Made by a program: the position numbers and the translations under genes
Shown here: positions 22,811 through 34,289 of the stretch, in pieces
How positions within the stretch are numbered: position 1 is the stretch's first letter
Layout of the letters: every line of letters begins with the position of its first letter
NCBI GenBank assembly: GCA_000442125.1
Contig: KE546978.1
Span: forward strand, 434,001-498,000
Direction of reading: 5' to 3'
Length of the DNA stretch: 64,000 nucleotides
Source of the DNA: Opeltia flavorubescens
Taxonomy: Eukaryota; Ascomycota; Lecanoromycetes; Teloschistales; Teloschistaceae
Notes under the pieces: model-generated
Seen by the model: the letters and a program-made list of their open reading frames with translations, nothing else
Databases searched by the model: none
What the model was told of the DNA's origin: nothing

Positions 22811-24052
22811 TCACAGGCTTAAACCATCAACATCCGCACTCAATTTTCTGCCGTCCACCATCTCACTTACCACCAGCCCCGTCCCCAAACTCAAACTAAT
22901 GCCCCACGGCCCATGCCCGGCTACAATCCATACCCCCTTCTCTTCAATTTCTCCCTTCCTTGCAGGCCCCACGATCGGTGTCCCTCTGTTCGTCGTCGGT
23001 CTCCAGCACAATGCTTCTCTTTCCACCTCGAACTCCCCTTCGCCCAGTAGACACTCTGCAGTTTTCTTGAGGATATCGATAGCGCGAGGATCGATTTGGC
23101 GGTCAGTGGGCAGGGCCGGCAGAGGATAGTGCCCGTTCAGACCGGCAATGTAAATGTGCCCAGAAGGAAGACGCGAGAAAAGTTCGGGGGAATAAGAAGC
23201 AGCAGCGTTAATGTTTTCGGAGGTGAAGAGGGCATGACAGGAAGGGGTGGGGTCAATAGTGTCCCTCGAAACGCTTTCTACGCTCTCGGTAAGAGTAGAT
23301 GTACTTGGTGGCCAGTGTTGGGAGCGAAGGAGGAGAGAGTGCCCTGCGAGAGAGGAGATGGGAATTTTCAGCCTCGAGGTTGGGAAGAGGGTTTGGAAAG
23401 CCTCGCGTGTCCAAGCACCCGCAGCGAGGACAAGACGCTTGCATGGGACATCATACTCTTCTTTAGTATTCGTGAATCGAATGTGAATGCTCGTAAGAGC
23501 TCCGTTGGTATCTCTCATTACATTTGTGGCCCTTGCAGGATGGTATAGTTTCACGCCTCGGTCCTTGCACCCGGACAGTAAGAATCGACATAACTCGTAA
23601 GGGTCAACCTGAGCTGTTCCATCTCCCTTGTCAATGATATCTGGCCTCCCATGCTTTGGTGCCAGCCAGATTGGCCTACTGTCATCGTTCTCCGCTATCC
23701 TTTTCGCAGCTTTTACACGGCTAGTTCCCTCACCCATCCAGTCCACTTCTCCATCGTCACCAACGGTTTCCGCCAAGCTAGTCGCTGTGCTCGGGCTGTA
23801 ACCCCATTGCTTGTAACCACCGTGCTCTTGAGCTAGACGACGATGGAGTTCAAAGCTCAAGCGACCCAACGAGGCAGACGCAGGGGAAAACCATTCGCGA
23901 GCGACAAAACCAGCTGCGTAGCCAGAAGCTGAAGCGAACAATTCTGGAGAGCATTCGATAAGATGAATGTTGGACGTTCGAGTCTCAGATTGGGAGAGAT
24001 AGTAAGCTATGGATGTTCCAATTATACCAGCGCCAACAATCACCGTAGCCAT
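22811..24052 (-). CDS. tda3: FAD-dependent oxidoreductase, Tda3-like
   Basis: A single-exon DAO-type flavoprotein of about 413 residues, similar to yeast Tda3, a putative oxidoreductase linked to late-endosome to Golgi traffic. The chosen start puts the dinucleotide-binding fold at the extreme N-terminus: ATVIVGAGIIGTSIAYYLS, the GxGxxG motif, followed by IHLIECSPE with the acidic residue that binds the FAD ribose. Further landmarks are ASASGYAAGFVAREWF, RLVLAAGAWTREAF, and a C-terminal GTPIVGPARKGEIEEKGVWI with GHGPWGISLSLGTG. The frame stays open for 55 codons upstream to a Met at 24217; that extension is Arg/His rich and would cover the natural Rossmann start, so I prefer 24052. It is divergent from the SDR gene over 204 bp. 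The substrate is unknown. Confidence 0.85.
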   Translation of the reverse strand: MATVIVGAGIIGTSIAYYLSQSETRTSNIHLIECSPELFASASGYAAGFVAREWFSPASASLGRLSFELHRRLAQEHGGYKQWGYSPSTATSLAETVGDDGEVDWMGEGTSRVKAAKRIAENDDSRPIWLAPKHGRPDIIDKGDGTAQVDPYELCRFLLSGCKDRGVKLYHPARATNVMRDTNGALTSIHIRFTNTKEEYDVPCKRLVLAAGAWTREAFQTLFPTSRLKIPISSLAGHSLLLRSQHWPPSTSTLTESVESVSRDTIDPTPSCHALFTSENINAAASYSPELFSRLPSGHIYIAGLNGHYPLPALPTDRQIDPRAIDILKKTAECLLGEGEFEVEREALCWRPTTNRGTPIVGPARKGEIEEKGVWIVAGHGPWGISLSLGTGLVVSEMVDGRKLSADVDGLSL

Positions 24053-24256
24053 GTTAAGATCTCTTTCGTCGTGGGGCTTCGTTCCGCATTCAACAGACAC
24101 GGAATTATGGCGAGGAAGTGGAACGACGCAGGCTGTCGGCAGATTTTTTTTTGCCGACCGATGACGTAGAACGTGTAAAAGGTTATCGGCACACCGTCTT
24201 TGGAATATGTATTTCAATGTTGGCCATGTATACTTATGAATGAGACAGTGAGACCC

Positions 24257-25164
24257 ATGGAGCGGAAAACAATAATTGTGACTGGCGCTTCTAGAGGTGA
24301 GTTAAAGGTATCATTTGCTCTAGATCGGGTGTTTACTTGACGATTCTAGGCATTGGCTTTGCGATCGCTGAATATTTAATCAGCAGTTCACATAATGTCG
24401 TCCTGCTTGCAAGAAGCGCCGAACCTTTGGAGAAGCTAAAAGAAAGATCACCAGACCGGGTCTCTATATGTTCTGGAGACCTCGCCGACTTTTCTTTGGC
24501 CCATCAAGCCATTGGGATGGTCAAGAAGGACTTTGGACATCTAGATGGCCTGATCTTGAACCATGGGACGCTTGAACCGGCTACAAGAATTGCAGACAGT
24601 GATCCAGAAGAATGGCGGAAATGCTTCGACGTGAATTTCCTCAGCTTAGTCGGCTTCGTATGGCATTACCTGATATAAGGTGACGTTTGCTGAATTTCTG
24701 CAGGTTAAAGCCGCCCTGCCATCCTTGCGGGAAACCAATGGCCGCGTAATCTTTACCTCTTCCGGGGCGTCGACGAAGGCATATTCCACGTGGGGAGCCT
24801 ACGGCGCTTCCAAGGCTGCAATGAATCATCTCAATCTCACCCTGGCAGCAGAAGAGCCTAACGTAACTTGTGTGTCAATCAGACCCGGAGTTGTCGACAC
24901 TCAAATGCAGATGGATATTCGGGAGAAGCACTCCGAACTCATGGACGAAAAGGATGTTACAAAATTCCACGGCTTGCATCAACAAGGCAAATTGATCAAG
25001 CCGGAAAGACCCGGACATGTCATCGCCAAACTAGCGATTCGCGCACCAATAGAATTAAGTGGCAAGTTCCTTGAGTAGGCTTATCTCAATGGGCAAGTTG
25101 GATACTGCTGACGGTCCATAGCTGGGCAGCACCGGAGTTAGAAGACTTCCAGTCCAAGCTGTGA
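24257..25164 (+). CDS. Short-chain dehydrogenase/reductase (yeast Irc24/YIR035C type)
   Basis: A classical SDR of about 253 residues in four exons: 24257-24296, 24350-24657, 24704-25074 and 25122-25164, with introns of 53, 46 and 47 nt. The cofactor motif TGASRGIG spans the first splice junction. It is followed by LILNHGTLEP (the NAG-equivalent), VNFLSLVGF, catalytic Ser in VIFTSSGAS and catalytic Tyr/Lys in AYGASKAAMNH, then VSIRPGVVDT. The tiny last exon restores the family C-terminus (KFLDWAAPELEDFQ) that would be lost if translation ran on to the stop at 25076. Family knowledge points to NADPH-dependent carbonyl reduction; the substrate cannot be stated. Confidence 0.88.
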
Positions 25165-26765
25165 CGGTTGAACGATATCGGGTCTTGAAACGATGAAACT
25201 GCACACTATCAAGATCAGTCAGCTTTACATACACTGAACGCATGGCAGAAATCATGAAAAAATGGTATGGGCTTCAGTCGAAAGATGAAAAGACTCGATA
25301 TGTTTTTCTCCATGAGACACTTGGATCTTCAGGATTAGCATGAAATTATTTTTTAGCATCATAAGCCGGTTTTCATGGCAAGATTGGGTGGATTTGAGGT
25401 CAAAGTAAAAAAGGGGTGCAAGATACGTACACTTCTCAACCATGCTAACGCTAGAGGTTGATTAGCTAGAGTGAACATACATCAGGCTCTGGATCAGTCA
25501 GCAGACTTCTCATGAATGAGGCTTGAATTGCCGACGAGACGAATAGAGAAAAGCCATTATCAGGTAATCGAACCAATGTAATTCGTCATTTAAAATCCGA
25601 ATTTGATAGTACATATTGTTGCTCATCATATGAAGGCATGTAAGAGGGGATTTAAATGGACTTACATATCCAAAAATAGTTTTTATCTCATGTGTCTACC
25701 GATTTACCGGGTTTTTGTCGGCTCCAGTATGGGATGATAGCCGACCAGGCCTGAAAAAAATGTCAGCTGATCTACTTATTCAGATCTCGCATGGGAGTAT
25801 GTATGAGATAGTGAATCAGCTCAGAAAGTCCGTTTGGCTAGGACAGGTACGTCACCAGATGAGCTGACGCTCGATGGTCTGATAGGGGCGACACGGAATT
25901 CATCATAGGATTCGAAGCAGGAGGAATGAAATACTTTTGAGACGACTTACGAAGCGTCATAGTCGACGAGGTCATTTCAATTGTCGGGTACCTCAAGGTC
26001 GAAGACAGCCGAAAGACTCATGATAATCTGTTCCCAAAGGCGTACTATTGGCATACTCTGCATTTTTTTCCCACCACTATCAGAAGCCGTGCATCGCAGT
26101 TCTTCCTCCAACATAATCGAGTTGAAATCCTTTAGGCCGCTTGCTGAGCTTGGACGAGATTGGTGGCAGCTCAAGAGGGGTCGTTCAATTGATCCCAGAT
26201 TTCAAAGAGCTGACAGCAACTCCCTGCAGCCTGAGTTCGAAATGCTCTAATTGGCCGGCCTAGGTACCTCAACCCATGCTCAGCACAGCGGTGGTGATTC
26301 GCAATGACTAGGAATTCGACCCAGTATCGAAATTAGACACCGCTGGAAGAGTGGGAATGTACTGACAGAAAATCACAATTGACTGATACAAACGAAGCTG
26401 ACGGTCGAATTTGTTCCCTCGAACAAAGGAATTCCATATTCTCAGGTTGAACAGAATTATCGCCTGGTTAGCGTGCCAAATTTCAACTAGAGCATTCTAA
26501 CTATATCTGGCTTAGACTTACTCCTCAATCCGAGGCCCGACCTTGTCATGCTTGTGTCAACCTTCCATTTTCTTCCAGCCGCGGTTGCTTTGTCGAATCT
26601 TATTCATGGTATCCTATTCCTACGCTCAACGACTATAAAGGATATCATAGCAGGGAGGGCCAAGTACGGCAACCCTCAAGACATTCCTACACTCAGGTAG
26701 TTGTAGATACGCTGAGTATAATCATCGAATTGGCAGATTTTCCATGCTGTCATCTCGATGTAAAG
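25165..26765. other. Gene-poor region, possible degraded or unrecognised gene
   Basis: About 1.6 kb between the SDR stop and the ski2 stop. A minus-strand frame at 25977-26174 (65 codons, beginning MSCHQSRPSSASG) has protein-like composition and continues in the same frame past one TGA to a GTAAGT at about 25950. Overlapping plus-strand frames cover the same bases. I cannot assign a product. The rest shows no repeat or RNA gene. Confidence 0.3.
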
Positions 26766-29700
26766 CTACATGTATAAGGAAGCTACCGCCGTGATGTCTC
26801 GCTTAATCATCTCCTGCGCGGTCTGCATCTTAGTAAACAATTGGGGGTCCCCAATAATTCTGGCAGCATTCTTAACCTCTCTGCACGTCTCGTCAAGCCT
26901 GGTAATGACGCGAACAATGGTTCCTTCCAGTACATCCGTCAAATCTGTAATGCGGTTGAATGACATGCCTCGGGCCCACTCATGTACCACCTCAACTAAT
27001 CCAAAGCGCGGTCGGCTAACGAAGTCGTTCGAGTCATTGCTGGAAAGGATGACTTGGTGCTCGATCTGGAAATGATTAACCTTTTCCGATATCGCAATGA
27101 TCGTCTCCGCCCCTTTTTCCAGGCTCGGTGTCAGGGTGGGCTCAACATCAGTCCTCTCCTGGAACACGAAAGCCGAGAGAAGCGCAACAATCTCTTCGGG
27201 CTCATAATTAGCCATTACGTTCTCCAAAATCAATTCGGTCAGCACTAGTTCGTCTGCTGAATGTATCTGTGACGATCATCAGCAGTCGTTTACCAGCCCG
27301 GGAATTAATGCGTATCCGAACCTCGCAAGCTACTTTGCCTTTCAGCTGGATCCGTGATTCCTTGTCAATGAACTCAAGATCCTTCAAAACTGCTATTCGT
27401 TGTTCGTAATCAGGAAGAAGTTGAAGATTCTGGTCCGACATAAGCTGCCTTAGCTGGACAATGTTCTCCTTGATCAGCCATTCGTCGTGATACGAAAGGA
27501 ACTGCCATCTGAATGAGCATATTAACCAACACGCCTGTTCCGAACGAAGCTTACATGTCGGATAAAATCGGGGCATCCGATGCATTGGACGGCTTCTACT
27601 TTTAGCAGGCTCTGTCGACGAAATTCCAGGTTATCGCGGAGATGTATATCTTTCAGTCGACTCCAGTCAACTTCGTCCCACGCAGAGGACTGCCAAGATG
27701 AGCAAATGCTTGCAAATTCTATCTCCACATTGGTCATCGACTCCTCACGATGATCCAGCAAGCCATCCAAGTCGACCTAAAAGTATGGTAAGTAACTTAC
27801 CACTGCAGAACTTCAGCCTGCTCACCTTGACAATGGTTTTTGTGAAGAGTTCTATATCGTTGAGCGGTACCTTTACCACTTTCAAATCCATTTCTGCAAT
27901 CCTACTCGGTAGCGGGGCGAACAGTCTCCGAAACGTGGGCAGGTATGGTAAGAGATCACTCGCTTCACGAGCAGGGTTCAGACGGCCCATGGAAAGCAGC
28001 TCCAGGGTCGGAGCAGACCCTCGGCCGACGCTTTCTCTTAGCACGATGCCCGCTGCCCGGAGCCCGCCCCTACAAAATACAACCAGTCTCTTCCTAGCGA
28101 TCATCCTTCTTCCGATCGGTGAAGCCACAGACCTCAAATGAAGATCGATGGTCGCAGATTGAAATGCCATCGCATTCTCATGGCATTGAGCCAAGTCAAC
28201 GTCGCATATGCCGCATTGTTCGCGCTTGACCTTCGCCAAATCCGACTCTGATAGCTTCACCTGCTTTTCCTGCTCAGGAAGCAAGGCTTGAGTGGCATTC
28301 TCACTGAAGCTCCTCTTTATCATCTCCTCAATCTTGAGGGCTTCCACGCGAAGCAGATTGAGGATCATATTGTATGTCAATCGGAACTGTGATCGCAGCT
28401 TGGTCGGGTCACCCAATATCATTTGTTTAAGCGTCGCAGCTGGAGGCGCTTCGTCGGTTCCCTGATTGACGATGATGACACTTCCAACCGGATCAAGACC
28501 TCTGCGACCCGCTCGCCCGGCCATTTGAGTGTATTCCCCAGGTAATAATTCTCGGAAAGCTCGGCCATCATGTTTGCGGAAACCAGAGAAGACTACAGTA
28601 CGTGTGGGTAAGTTAAGTCCCATAGCAAACGTTTCTGTCGCAAAAAGGACTTTCACCAAGGTTTTAGCAAAGAGTATCTCCACGATCTCCTTGACAATGG
28701 GGAGAAGACCGCCGTGGTGTACAGCAACGCCACGGCTCAGTAGCTCCCGCAGTCGCCTGATCTGTGGAAGTATACGATCTTCTGGCTTCAGCCGGGCGAT
28801 TGATCGCTCAATAGTCATATGGATCGCACTCTTCTCAGAAGCTGTGCAGAAGTCCAAGTTAGACAAAGCGTCAGCGTTTTCTTCACATCGCTTCTTGGAA
28901 AAGACGAAAATACAAGCTGGTAGCAGCTCGTGCTTTCGTAAATGCTGAACAAGATGGACCCAGATGTTCCGATCTTGGGCTGCTGTCGTACGGGCACCGC
29001 CACGTCCAGTTCGCGCGATGTTACCGACTGCTCGCTGGGGTTGACCTCTACCGCGTTGCTGTCCGCTACCTCGCTGCCCACTTACCGTCTGGTTGCCCCC
29101 GCGTGCCGCCGGATTACCACGTCCTCTGACTGCAGTGGTAACCCCTCGAGCTGCGCTAGCACCTTCCACTGAGCTTGCTGCCTTCATTTTATCCCTTCGA
29201 GACATTGCTGTGTTTGCTTCTTTCCATCCTTGGTCTAGAAACCTCTTATTGGCGTCAACGATCTTATGCATAGTCTTCTCCGCCCACAAGAAGTGCTCCA
29301 GAGGTACAGGCCGCTTGGGAGTTGAGATCACGTAAATATCTTTCTTCTTTGTTCTTCCTACCCAAGAGGCAAACTCGTATGTATTCGGGACTGTCGCAGA
29401 GAGCAGGATTAAAGTCACATGTTCAGGCAACATGATGATGACCTCCTCCCACACCACGCCCCGCTCCAGATCATTCACATAATGCACCTCATCAAATATT
29501 ACAAACTCGACGTCCCTGAGTAAGTCCGCGCCACGATATAGCATGCTCCTCAATATCTCGGTCGTCATGATCAAACAGCTTGCCTCTGGGTTGATTTGCA
29601 CATCACCCGTAAGAATGCCGACATCATCAAATTCTTGCCGGAAGTCCCGAAACTTCTGATTGCTCAAGGCCTTGATTGGAGAAGTGTAAACAGCCTTTGT

Positions 29701-30829
29701 CATATGCTTGGCCGCTAAGGCTATAGCATATTCTGCAACAACTGTTTTCCCTGCTGAAGTATGAGCGGCTACAAACACAGAGTCGCCATTTTCAAGATGA
29801 TAGACAGCTTCCTTTTGGAAAGTATCCAGGTCGAAAGGCCATGTGCGGGCCATCTCTGGTACAAGCTCGCTGAAATTGGGAATCTCTCTGTTAATATCAA
29901 TCAGGTGTGCCCATTCCTTACCGCCTCGTTTTGCAGTTGAGGTTGCCAGAATGCCATGCGGTCGGAGTGCGGGGAATTCGACAGGCAACAATTCATCGAT
30001 AGCTTCTTTTTCTGTGCCCAAAAGCATATCAGAATCTTGATTTCCATTATCACCGTCGACCTTACGGGTCGCGGACGTGGATCGGCTGCCTTCGAGTTCG
30101 TTTGTGGGCTTCTCGCCGAGTGTTTCCTCTACCTGGGAAGCAAGAGTCTTGTCAAACCTAACTTTAACACGTTCAAAGTCAAGGCCCCTAGAGAAGCCTG
30201 GTGGAACCTCGAGCAAGCCTTGTTCGGAGCGGATGTCAATGACCCGATCCAGAGCCTGAGTGCGGGGTTTTCCAGCACGCGAAATCTCCTGCAAAGACTC
30301 ATCTTCCAGATTGGCTATGGCGTCCACATCATCAAGACCTCCTGGCGCAAAAGGGAAAAAACCGGCAGCTCCGCGAACAAAGTCAGCTCGATTTGCAGGT
30401 TTGCGTAGCAGAGATGTCGAATTTTTGGCTGTGGCGCTGCTAGCAGGCAAGGTTACCTCCTTGTAGCCTGTGACCCTGCCTTCCAAACCCTCTCGAGTGA
30501 AACGTATGATACTCCGGGACTGTGTGGGAGCAAGTTCGAACATATTTGTCAGATCTGTGGGGCTCTCCGACCGGCTAGATTTCACTCAGACCATGACGGA
30601 AGAAGTTATGAACGTCTTACTATTGCAATTTATTTAACCATACCTCATCAAATGAGGCAGGAGGTTGAAGGAAGGATTTTTCGAGCTTATTCGTCAAGCT
30701 TTCGCGTAATTGCTCCGTCGAGTTGACTAGTCTATTATGATGTCTTATTTCGGACAGCAAGCAATCAGTCTCGCTTTCCAATGTTCTTGCTTTAGCTTGC
30801 AAGCCCTCGATGGCGTTAAGGAGATCCAT
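26766..30829 (-). CDS. ski2: Ski2-type DExH RNA helicase (SKI complex)
   Basis: Ski2 is the helicase of the cytoplasmic SKI complex that feeds mRNA to the exosome for 3'-to-5' decay. Five exons (30621-30829, 27826-30574, 27555-27776, 27294-27501, 26766-27253) give about 1,291 residues, the usual Ski2 length. Motifs seen in order: [28 protein letters not shown] (motif I), [15 protein letters not shown] (Ia), VFDEVHYV preceded by VI (II, DEVH), LLSATVPN (III), [29 protein letters not shown], and MAGRAGRRG (VI). An RG-rich insertion (near 29,000-29,200) lies between the RecA domains, and rRNA-processing-arch and DSHCT regions follow. The N-terminal exon ends with the family segment [11 protein letters not shown]. 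The fourth intron is unusually short (40 nt), and the exon before it carries extra residues VRIR, so that junction is the least certain. Confidence 0.93.
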
Positions 30830-31076
30830 ATCTGCTCTGGGGATCTCCGGCTGAAGCTGATGCTCTATCGGATATTGTCTAACCCGTTATGACCTTGGGA
30901 TTAAGAAGCGTTAGAGATAGAACTCGTCGCATTTGTGATGTCGATCCCCGCTCACCAAATGATAACGAATGACCGACCTTGGTTGTGTTCTTCTATTTGA
31001 TGCAATGCTTTATGTGTAGAAACAAATGTACGGGTCAGCCGCGTATACGTTAAGCGCCCTTTGCCATAACCGCCAA

Positions 31077-32072
31077 TCACCATAAATCGTCCATTTCCGC
31101 CATCACTTCCATTTCAGCATCGAAGTCATGTTCTTCATTCAACGTCTTCGCTTTGTGCTGGTTTCGTGACGCAGCATCAGTTGAGAACCGCTCTTGGGTG
31201 GTTGTAGTAGTATCTGCTAGGAGGGCATCTAAATCGTCTTCTGGAACCCCATTTTCCTCAATCGTTTCAAGATTAATGTCGGCACTCGTTGACGCCATCG
31301 GCGAAAGCTGCGCCATTAAACGTTGTTGTCTTGGAGGACTCGCTACATAGAGGTCGTCGTCGTTAGGAGTAGATGAGCGACGTAGACCGGAACCCTCAAT
31401 CGTATTACTGTCGTCAGTGACTTTGCTTCTAGTCTCCAGCTCTCCACCCGCTTCTATCTTCTGCAGCCCGTTCTGTGCCGCGCCAGTGTCTCCAAACCGT
31501 TCGCGTGGCTTTCCTTCGCCGATCCATTCGCGGCGCATGACTTGGATTCTCTTTGAGTGGCCCAACTTCTCGATCATTGCTAGACCGTCGGCAAACTTTG
31601 CACGAGGATAGAGATCATCAAGCCAGAGTTGGTACATATTCATGAGAAATGCTATGTCTGAGTACTGTTACACATTAGCTTGACGTAGCATTCAAAACTA
31701 TGATCACTAACTTCATGATTTTTACCCTTGAACTTCAACCGGTCTTTGGCAAGGCGTCTTAGCTTCGGGATACCAGCTTGAGATAGCAGCCTGAAGTCAC
31801 GTTAGCGTCAAGTGCAAATTGAAGCTCCACCAAGGAGGGTTGAACCTATTTTCGTCAAATTTTGGGACAGTCTGTCTCTTCTTTAGAATTTTGATCTCCT
31901 CATCGATTCCTAATTCAAGACTGCCACTTTTGGAATTGGCAGAAGCAGCTTGTAGGCTTGTTGGAATGTCCATGTTGACATCAACGTCGCGGAAAACATC
32001 TTGCAAATTGACACCATAATCAGAAAAATCATCAACCTCATCTACTGGACGAGTCAAGCTTGTCGAAGCCAT
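31077..32072 (-). CDS. csm3: Replication fork protection factor Csm3/Swi3 (TIPIN)
   Basis: This is the Swi3/Csm3 subunit of the fork protection complex, partner of Tof1/Swi1, needed for fork pausing and S-phase checkpoint signalling in the nucleus. Three exons (31846-32072, 31712-31790, 31077-31664) give about 297 residues; introns are 55 and 47 nt. The conserved Swi3 domain spans the two junctions: PKFDENR, then [50 protein letters not shown] (read here in pieces), then MIEKLGHSKRIQVMRREWI. The C-terminal half is acidic and low in complexity. uvsB, encoding the checkpoint kinase acting downstream of this complex, lies 2.2 kb away on the other strand; proximity alone does not imply co-regulation. 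Confidence 0.9.
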
Positions 32073-32376
32073 TGAAAATGCTTTTTTTTAGAAATTAGCA
32101 GCTTAGACTCAATTGACGATATACTTTTCGAAGCAGATTCGGAAAAGACGCGCTCGCTGTCAAAAGCGCGTCGCCGGCCGAGCCTCATCAATTCCGCCTG
32201 TTCCGCACCAAGCCGCCGCAGTGGACGTTGACGACCAGAAACATCGTTACTTATATCAGCAATGCCATTTTTTGATCCGTCATAACTCAATTGGTCAGAA
32301 ATGGAGGACACTCGACGGCAGCAATCATACGTGCCGGCCAGAACGCTTGACACCGAATTTCCTGTTCGTATTCTGA
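32073..32376. promoter_or_regulatory. Bidirectional promoter region, csm3 / complex I subunit
   Basis: A 304-bp head-to-head segment. A minus-strand reading frame stays open through most of it (about 32054-32353, roughly 100 codons, no ATG at its head) and overlaps the csm3 start in another frame. I treat it as non-coding promoter or 5' UTR unless transcripts show otherwise. Confidence 0.4.
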
Positions 32377-33067
32377 TGCTGGCATGGTAATCTCAAACTA
32401 ATACGCATTTCAGCTCATTGACAGTGATCCGTAAGAGAAATCCTGGGCTTACCCGCGACGGCAGATTCTGAGATGTTCTAGTCACTTCAAGAGAGTTTGC
32501 AGATATGCACGTCCATCGGATTACGGTATTGGTGCTGTGACGGCTGCTGCTGGACCAAGTGGCATGTGGTTATGGGAGAGGTTATCGCCCTCCTACGTGG
32601 GCAAGGGAGGATTTGCTCCGATCATGCGACTCACTGCAGTCATTGGACTTACGGGCGGCTTCCTCCATTTCTATAGTCGATCAATATGTCATTCTCCTGG
32701 AAACGCCGTCAAACCGACCACTGCTGACGAGAACGCTAGTTCGATTCTATGGTTTCACTGAGAATCAGCGAGAGAGGGACATGGATATGCGGGAAATGGT
32801 CGACAAAGTGAAGAAGAACGAGCCTCTATACGGCAAGTCAAGCCTTTCGCCTCATATGCAAGGGGTAGCATCACGGAATTCAAGATATGCTGGGGTATGG
32901 CTACATGTGATTCCTTGGTTCAATTTCGTGAATCATGAACAAGTATATCCGTGCAATTCATTCAATATTGAAAGCCAGCTAATTTGTCATAGCATGGCGT
33001 GGACACTGCCAAATACTACCAACAGGCTGAACGGGAGCTTGAGGCCGAAAGAACAAAAACAACGTGA
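32377..33067 (+). CDS. nuxm: NADH-ubiquinone oxidoreductase 17.8 kDa subunit
   Basis: An accessory subunit of mitochondrial respiratory complex I, of the fungal 17.8 kDa (NUXM) type. Exons 32482-32687, 32740-32942 and 32993-33067 are well supported: AAAGPSGMWLWERLSPSYVG, a hydrophobic segment IMRLTAVIGLTGGFLHFYSRS, RFYGFTENQRERDMDMREMV, RYAGVWLHVIPWFNFVNHEQ, then HGVDTAKYYQQAERELEAER. Introns are 52 and 50 nt. The first exon is my inference: ATG at 32377 with 11 coding bases, a GTAATC donor at 32388 and a TCTAG acceptor ending at 32481. This yields MLACHFKRVCRYARPSDYG, a plausible mitochondrial presequence, and a total of 164 residues, close to family size. Without it no in-frame ATG precedes the conserved region. 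Confidence 0.82.
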
Positions 33068-33248
33068 TTTTCTTAATGACATCAATTAGTATGTTAGGCG
33101 CAACATGTTTTTCGCACTCCTAGATGATCTTGCTGTCCCGCATATTTCTCCGATTGGTCCAATTATAGCTACAGGTCTGCGGGGGTAAGATGCTGTCTGT
33201 AATAGATATGGAGTAAAACATTCGCCCTGCTCATTGGCTAAAAACATC

Positions 33249-34025
<777 letters not shown>

Positions 34026-34289
34026 TAGGACTTCCAGAACAAGTAGATCTATACCATAACTGTATACAATGCGCTGACGTTCGAGACACTTCAACTCAAA
34101 TCCCATAAAATCATCTCAAGATAAGATAACGCCAGGCGAGCTCAACGCGTCAAGCGCGTAATATTCCGTCACACCTTCCCTACGATCTGTTTGATTATTA
34201 GGGTGATTTGATAATGTTGAAAACAACATTACCTAATCGAGTAACCTTATGCCTTGTCAAGCCATGCGTCTACGCTGGAAAGAGTCGCC
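34026..34289. promoter_or_regulatory. Bidirectional promoter region, tad2 / uvsB
   Basis: A 264-bp segment between divergent starts, A+T rich with no coding frame of note. The regulatory label is positional. Confidence 0.4.
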
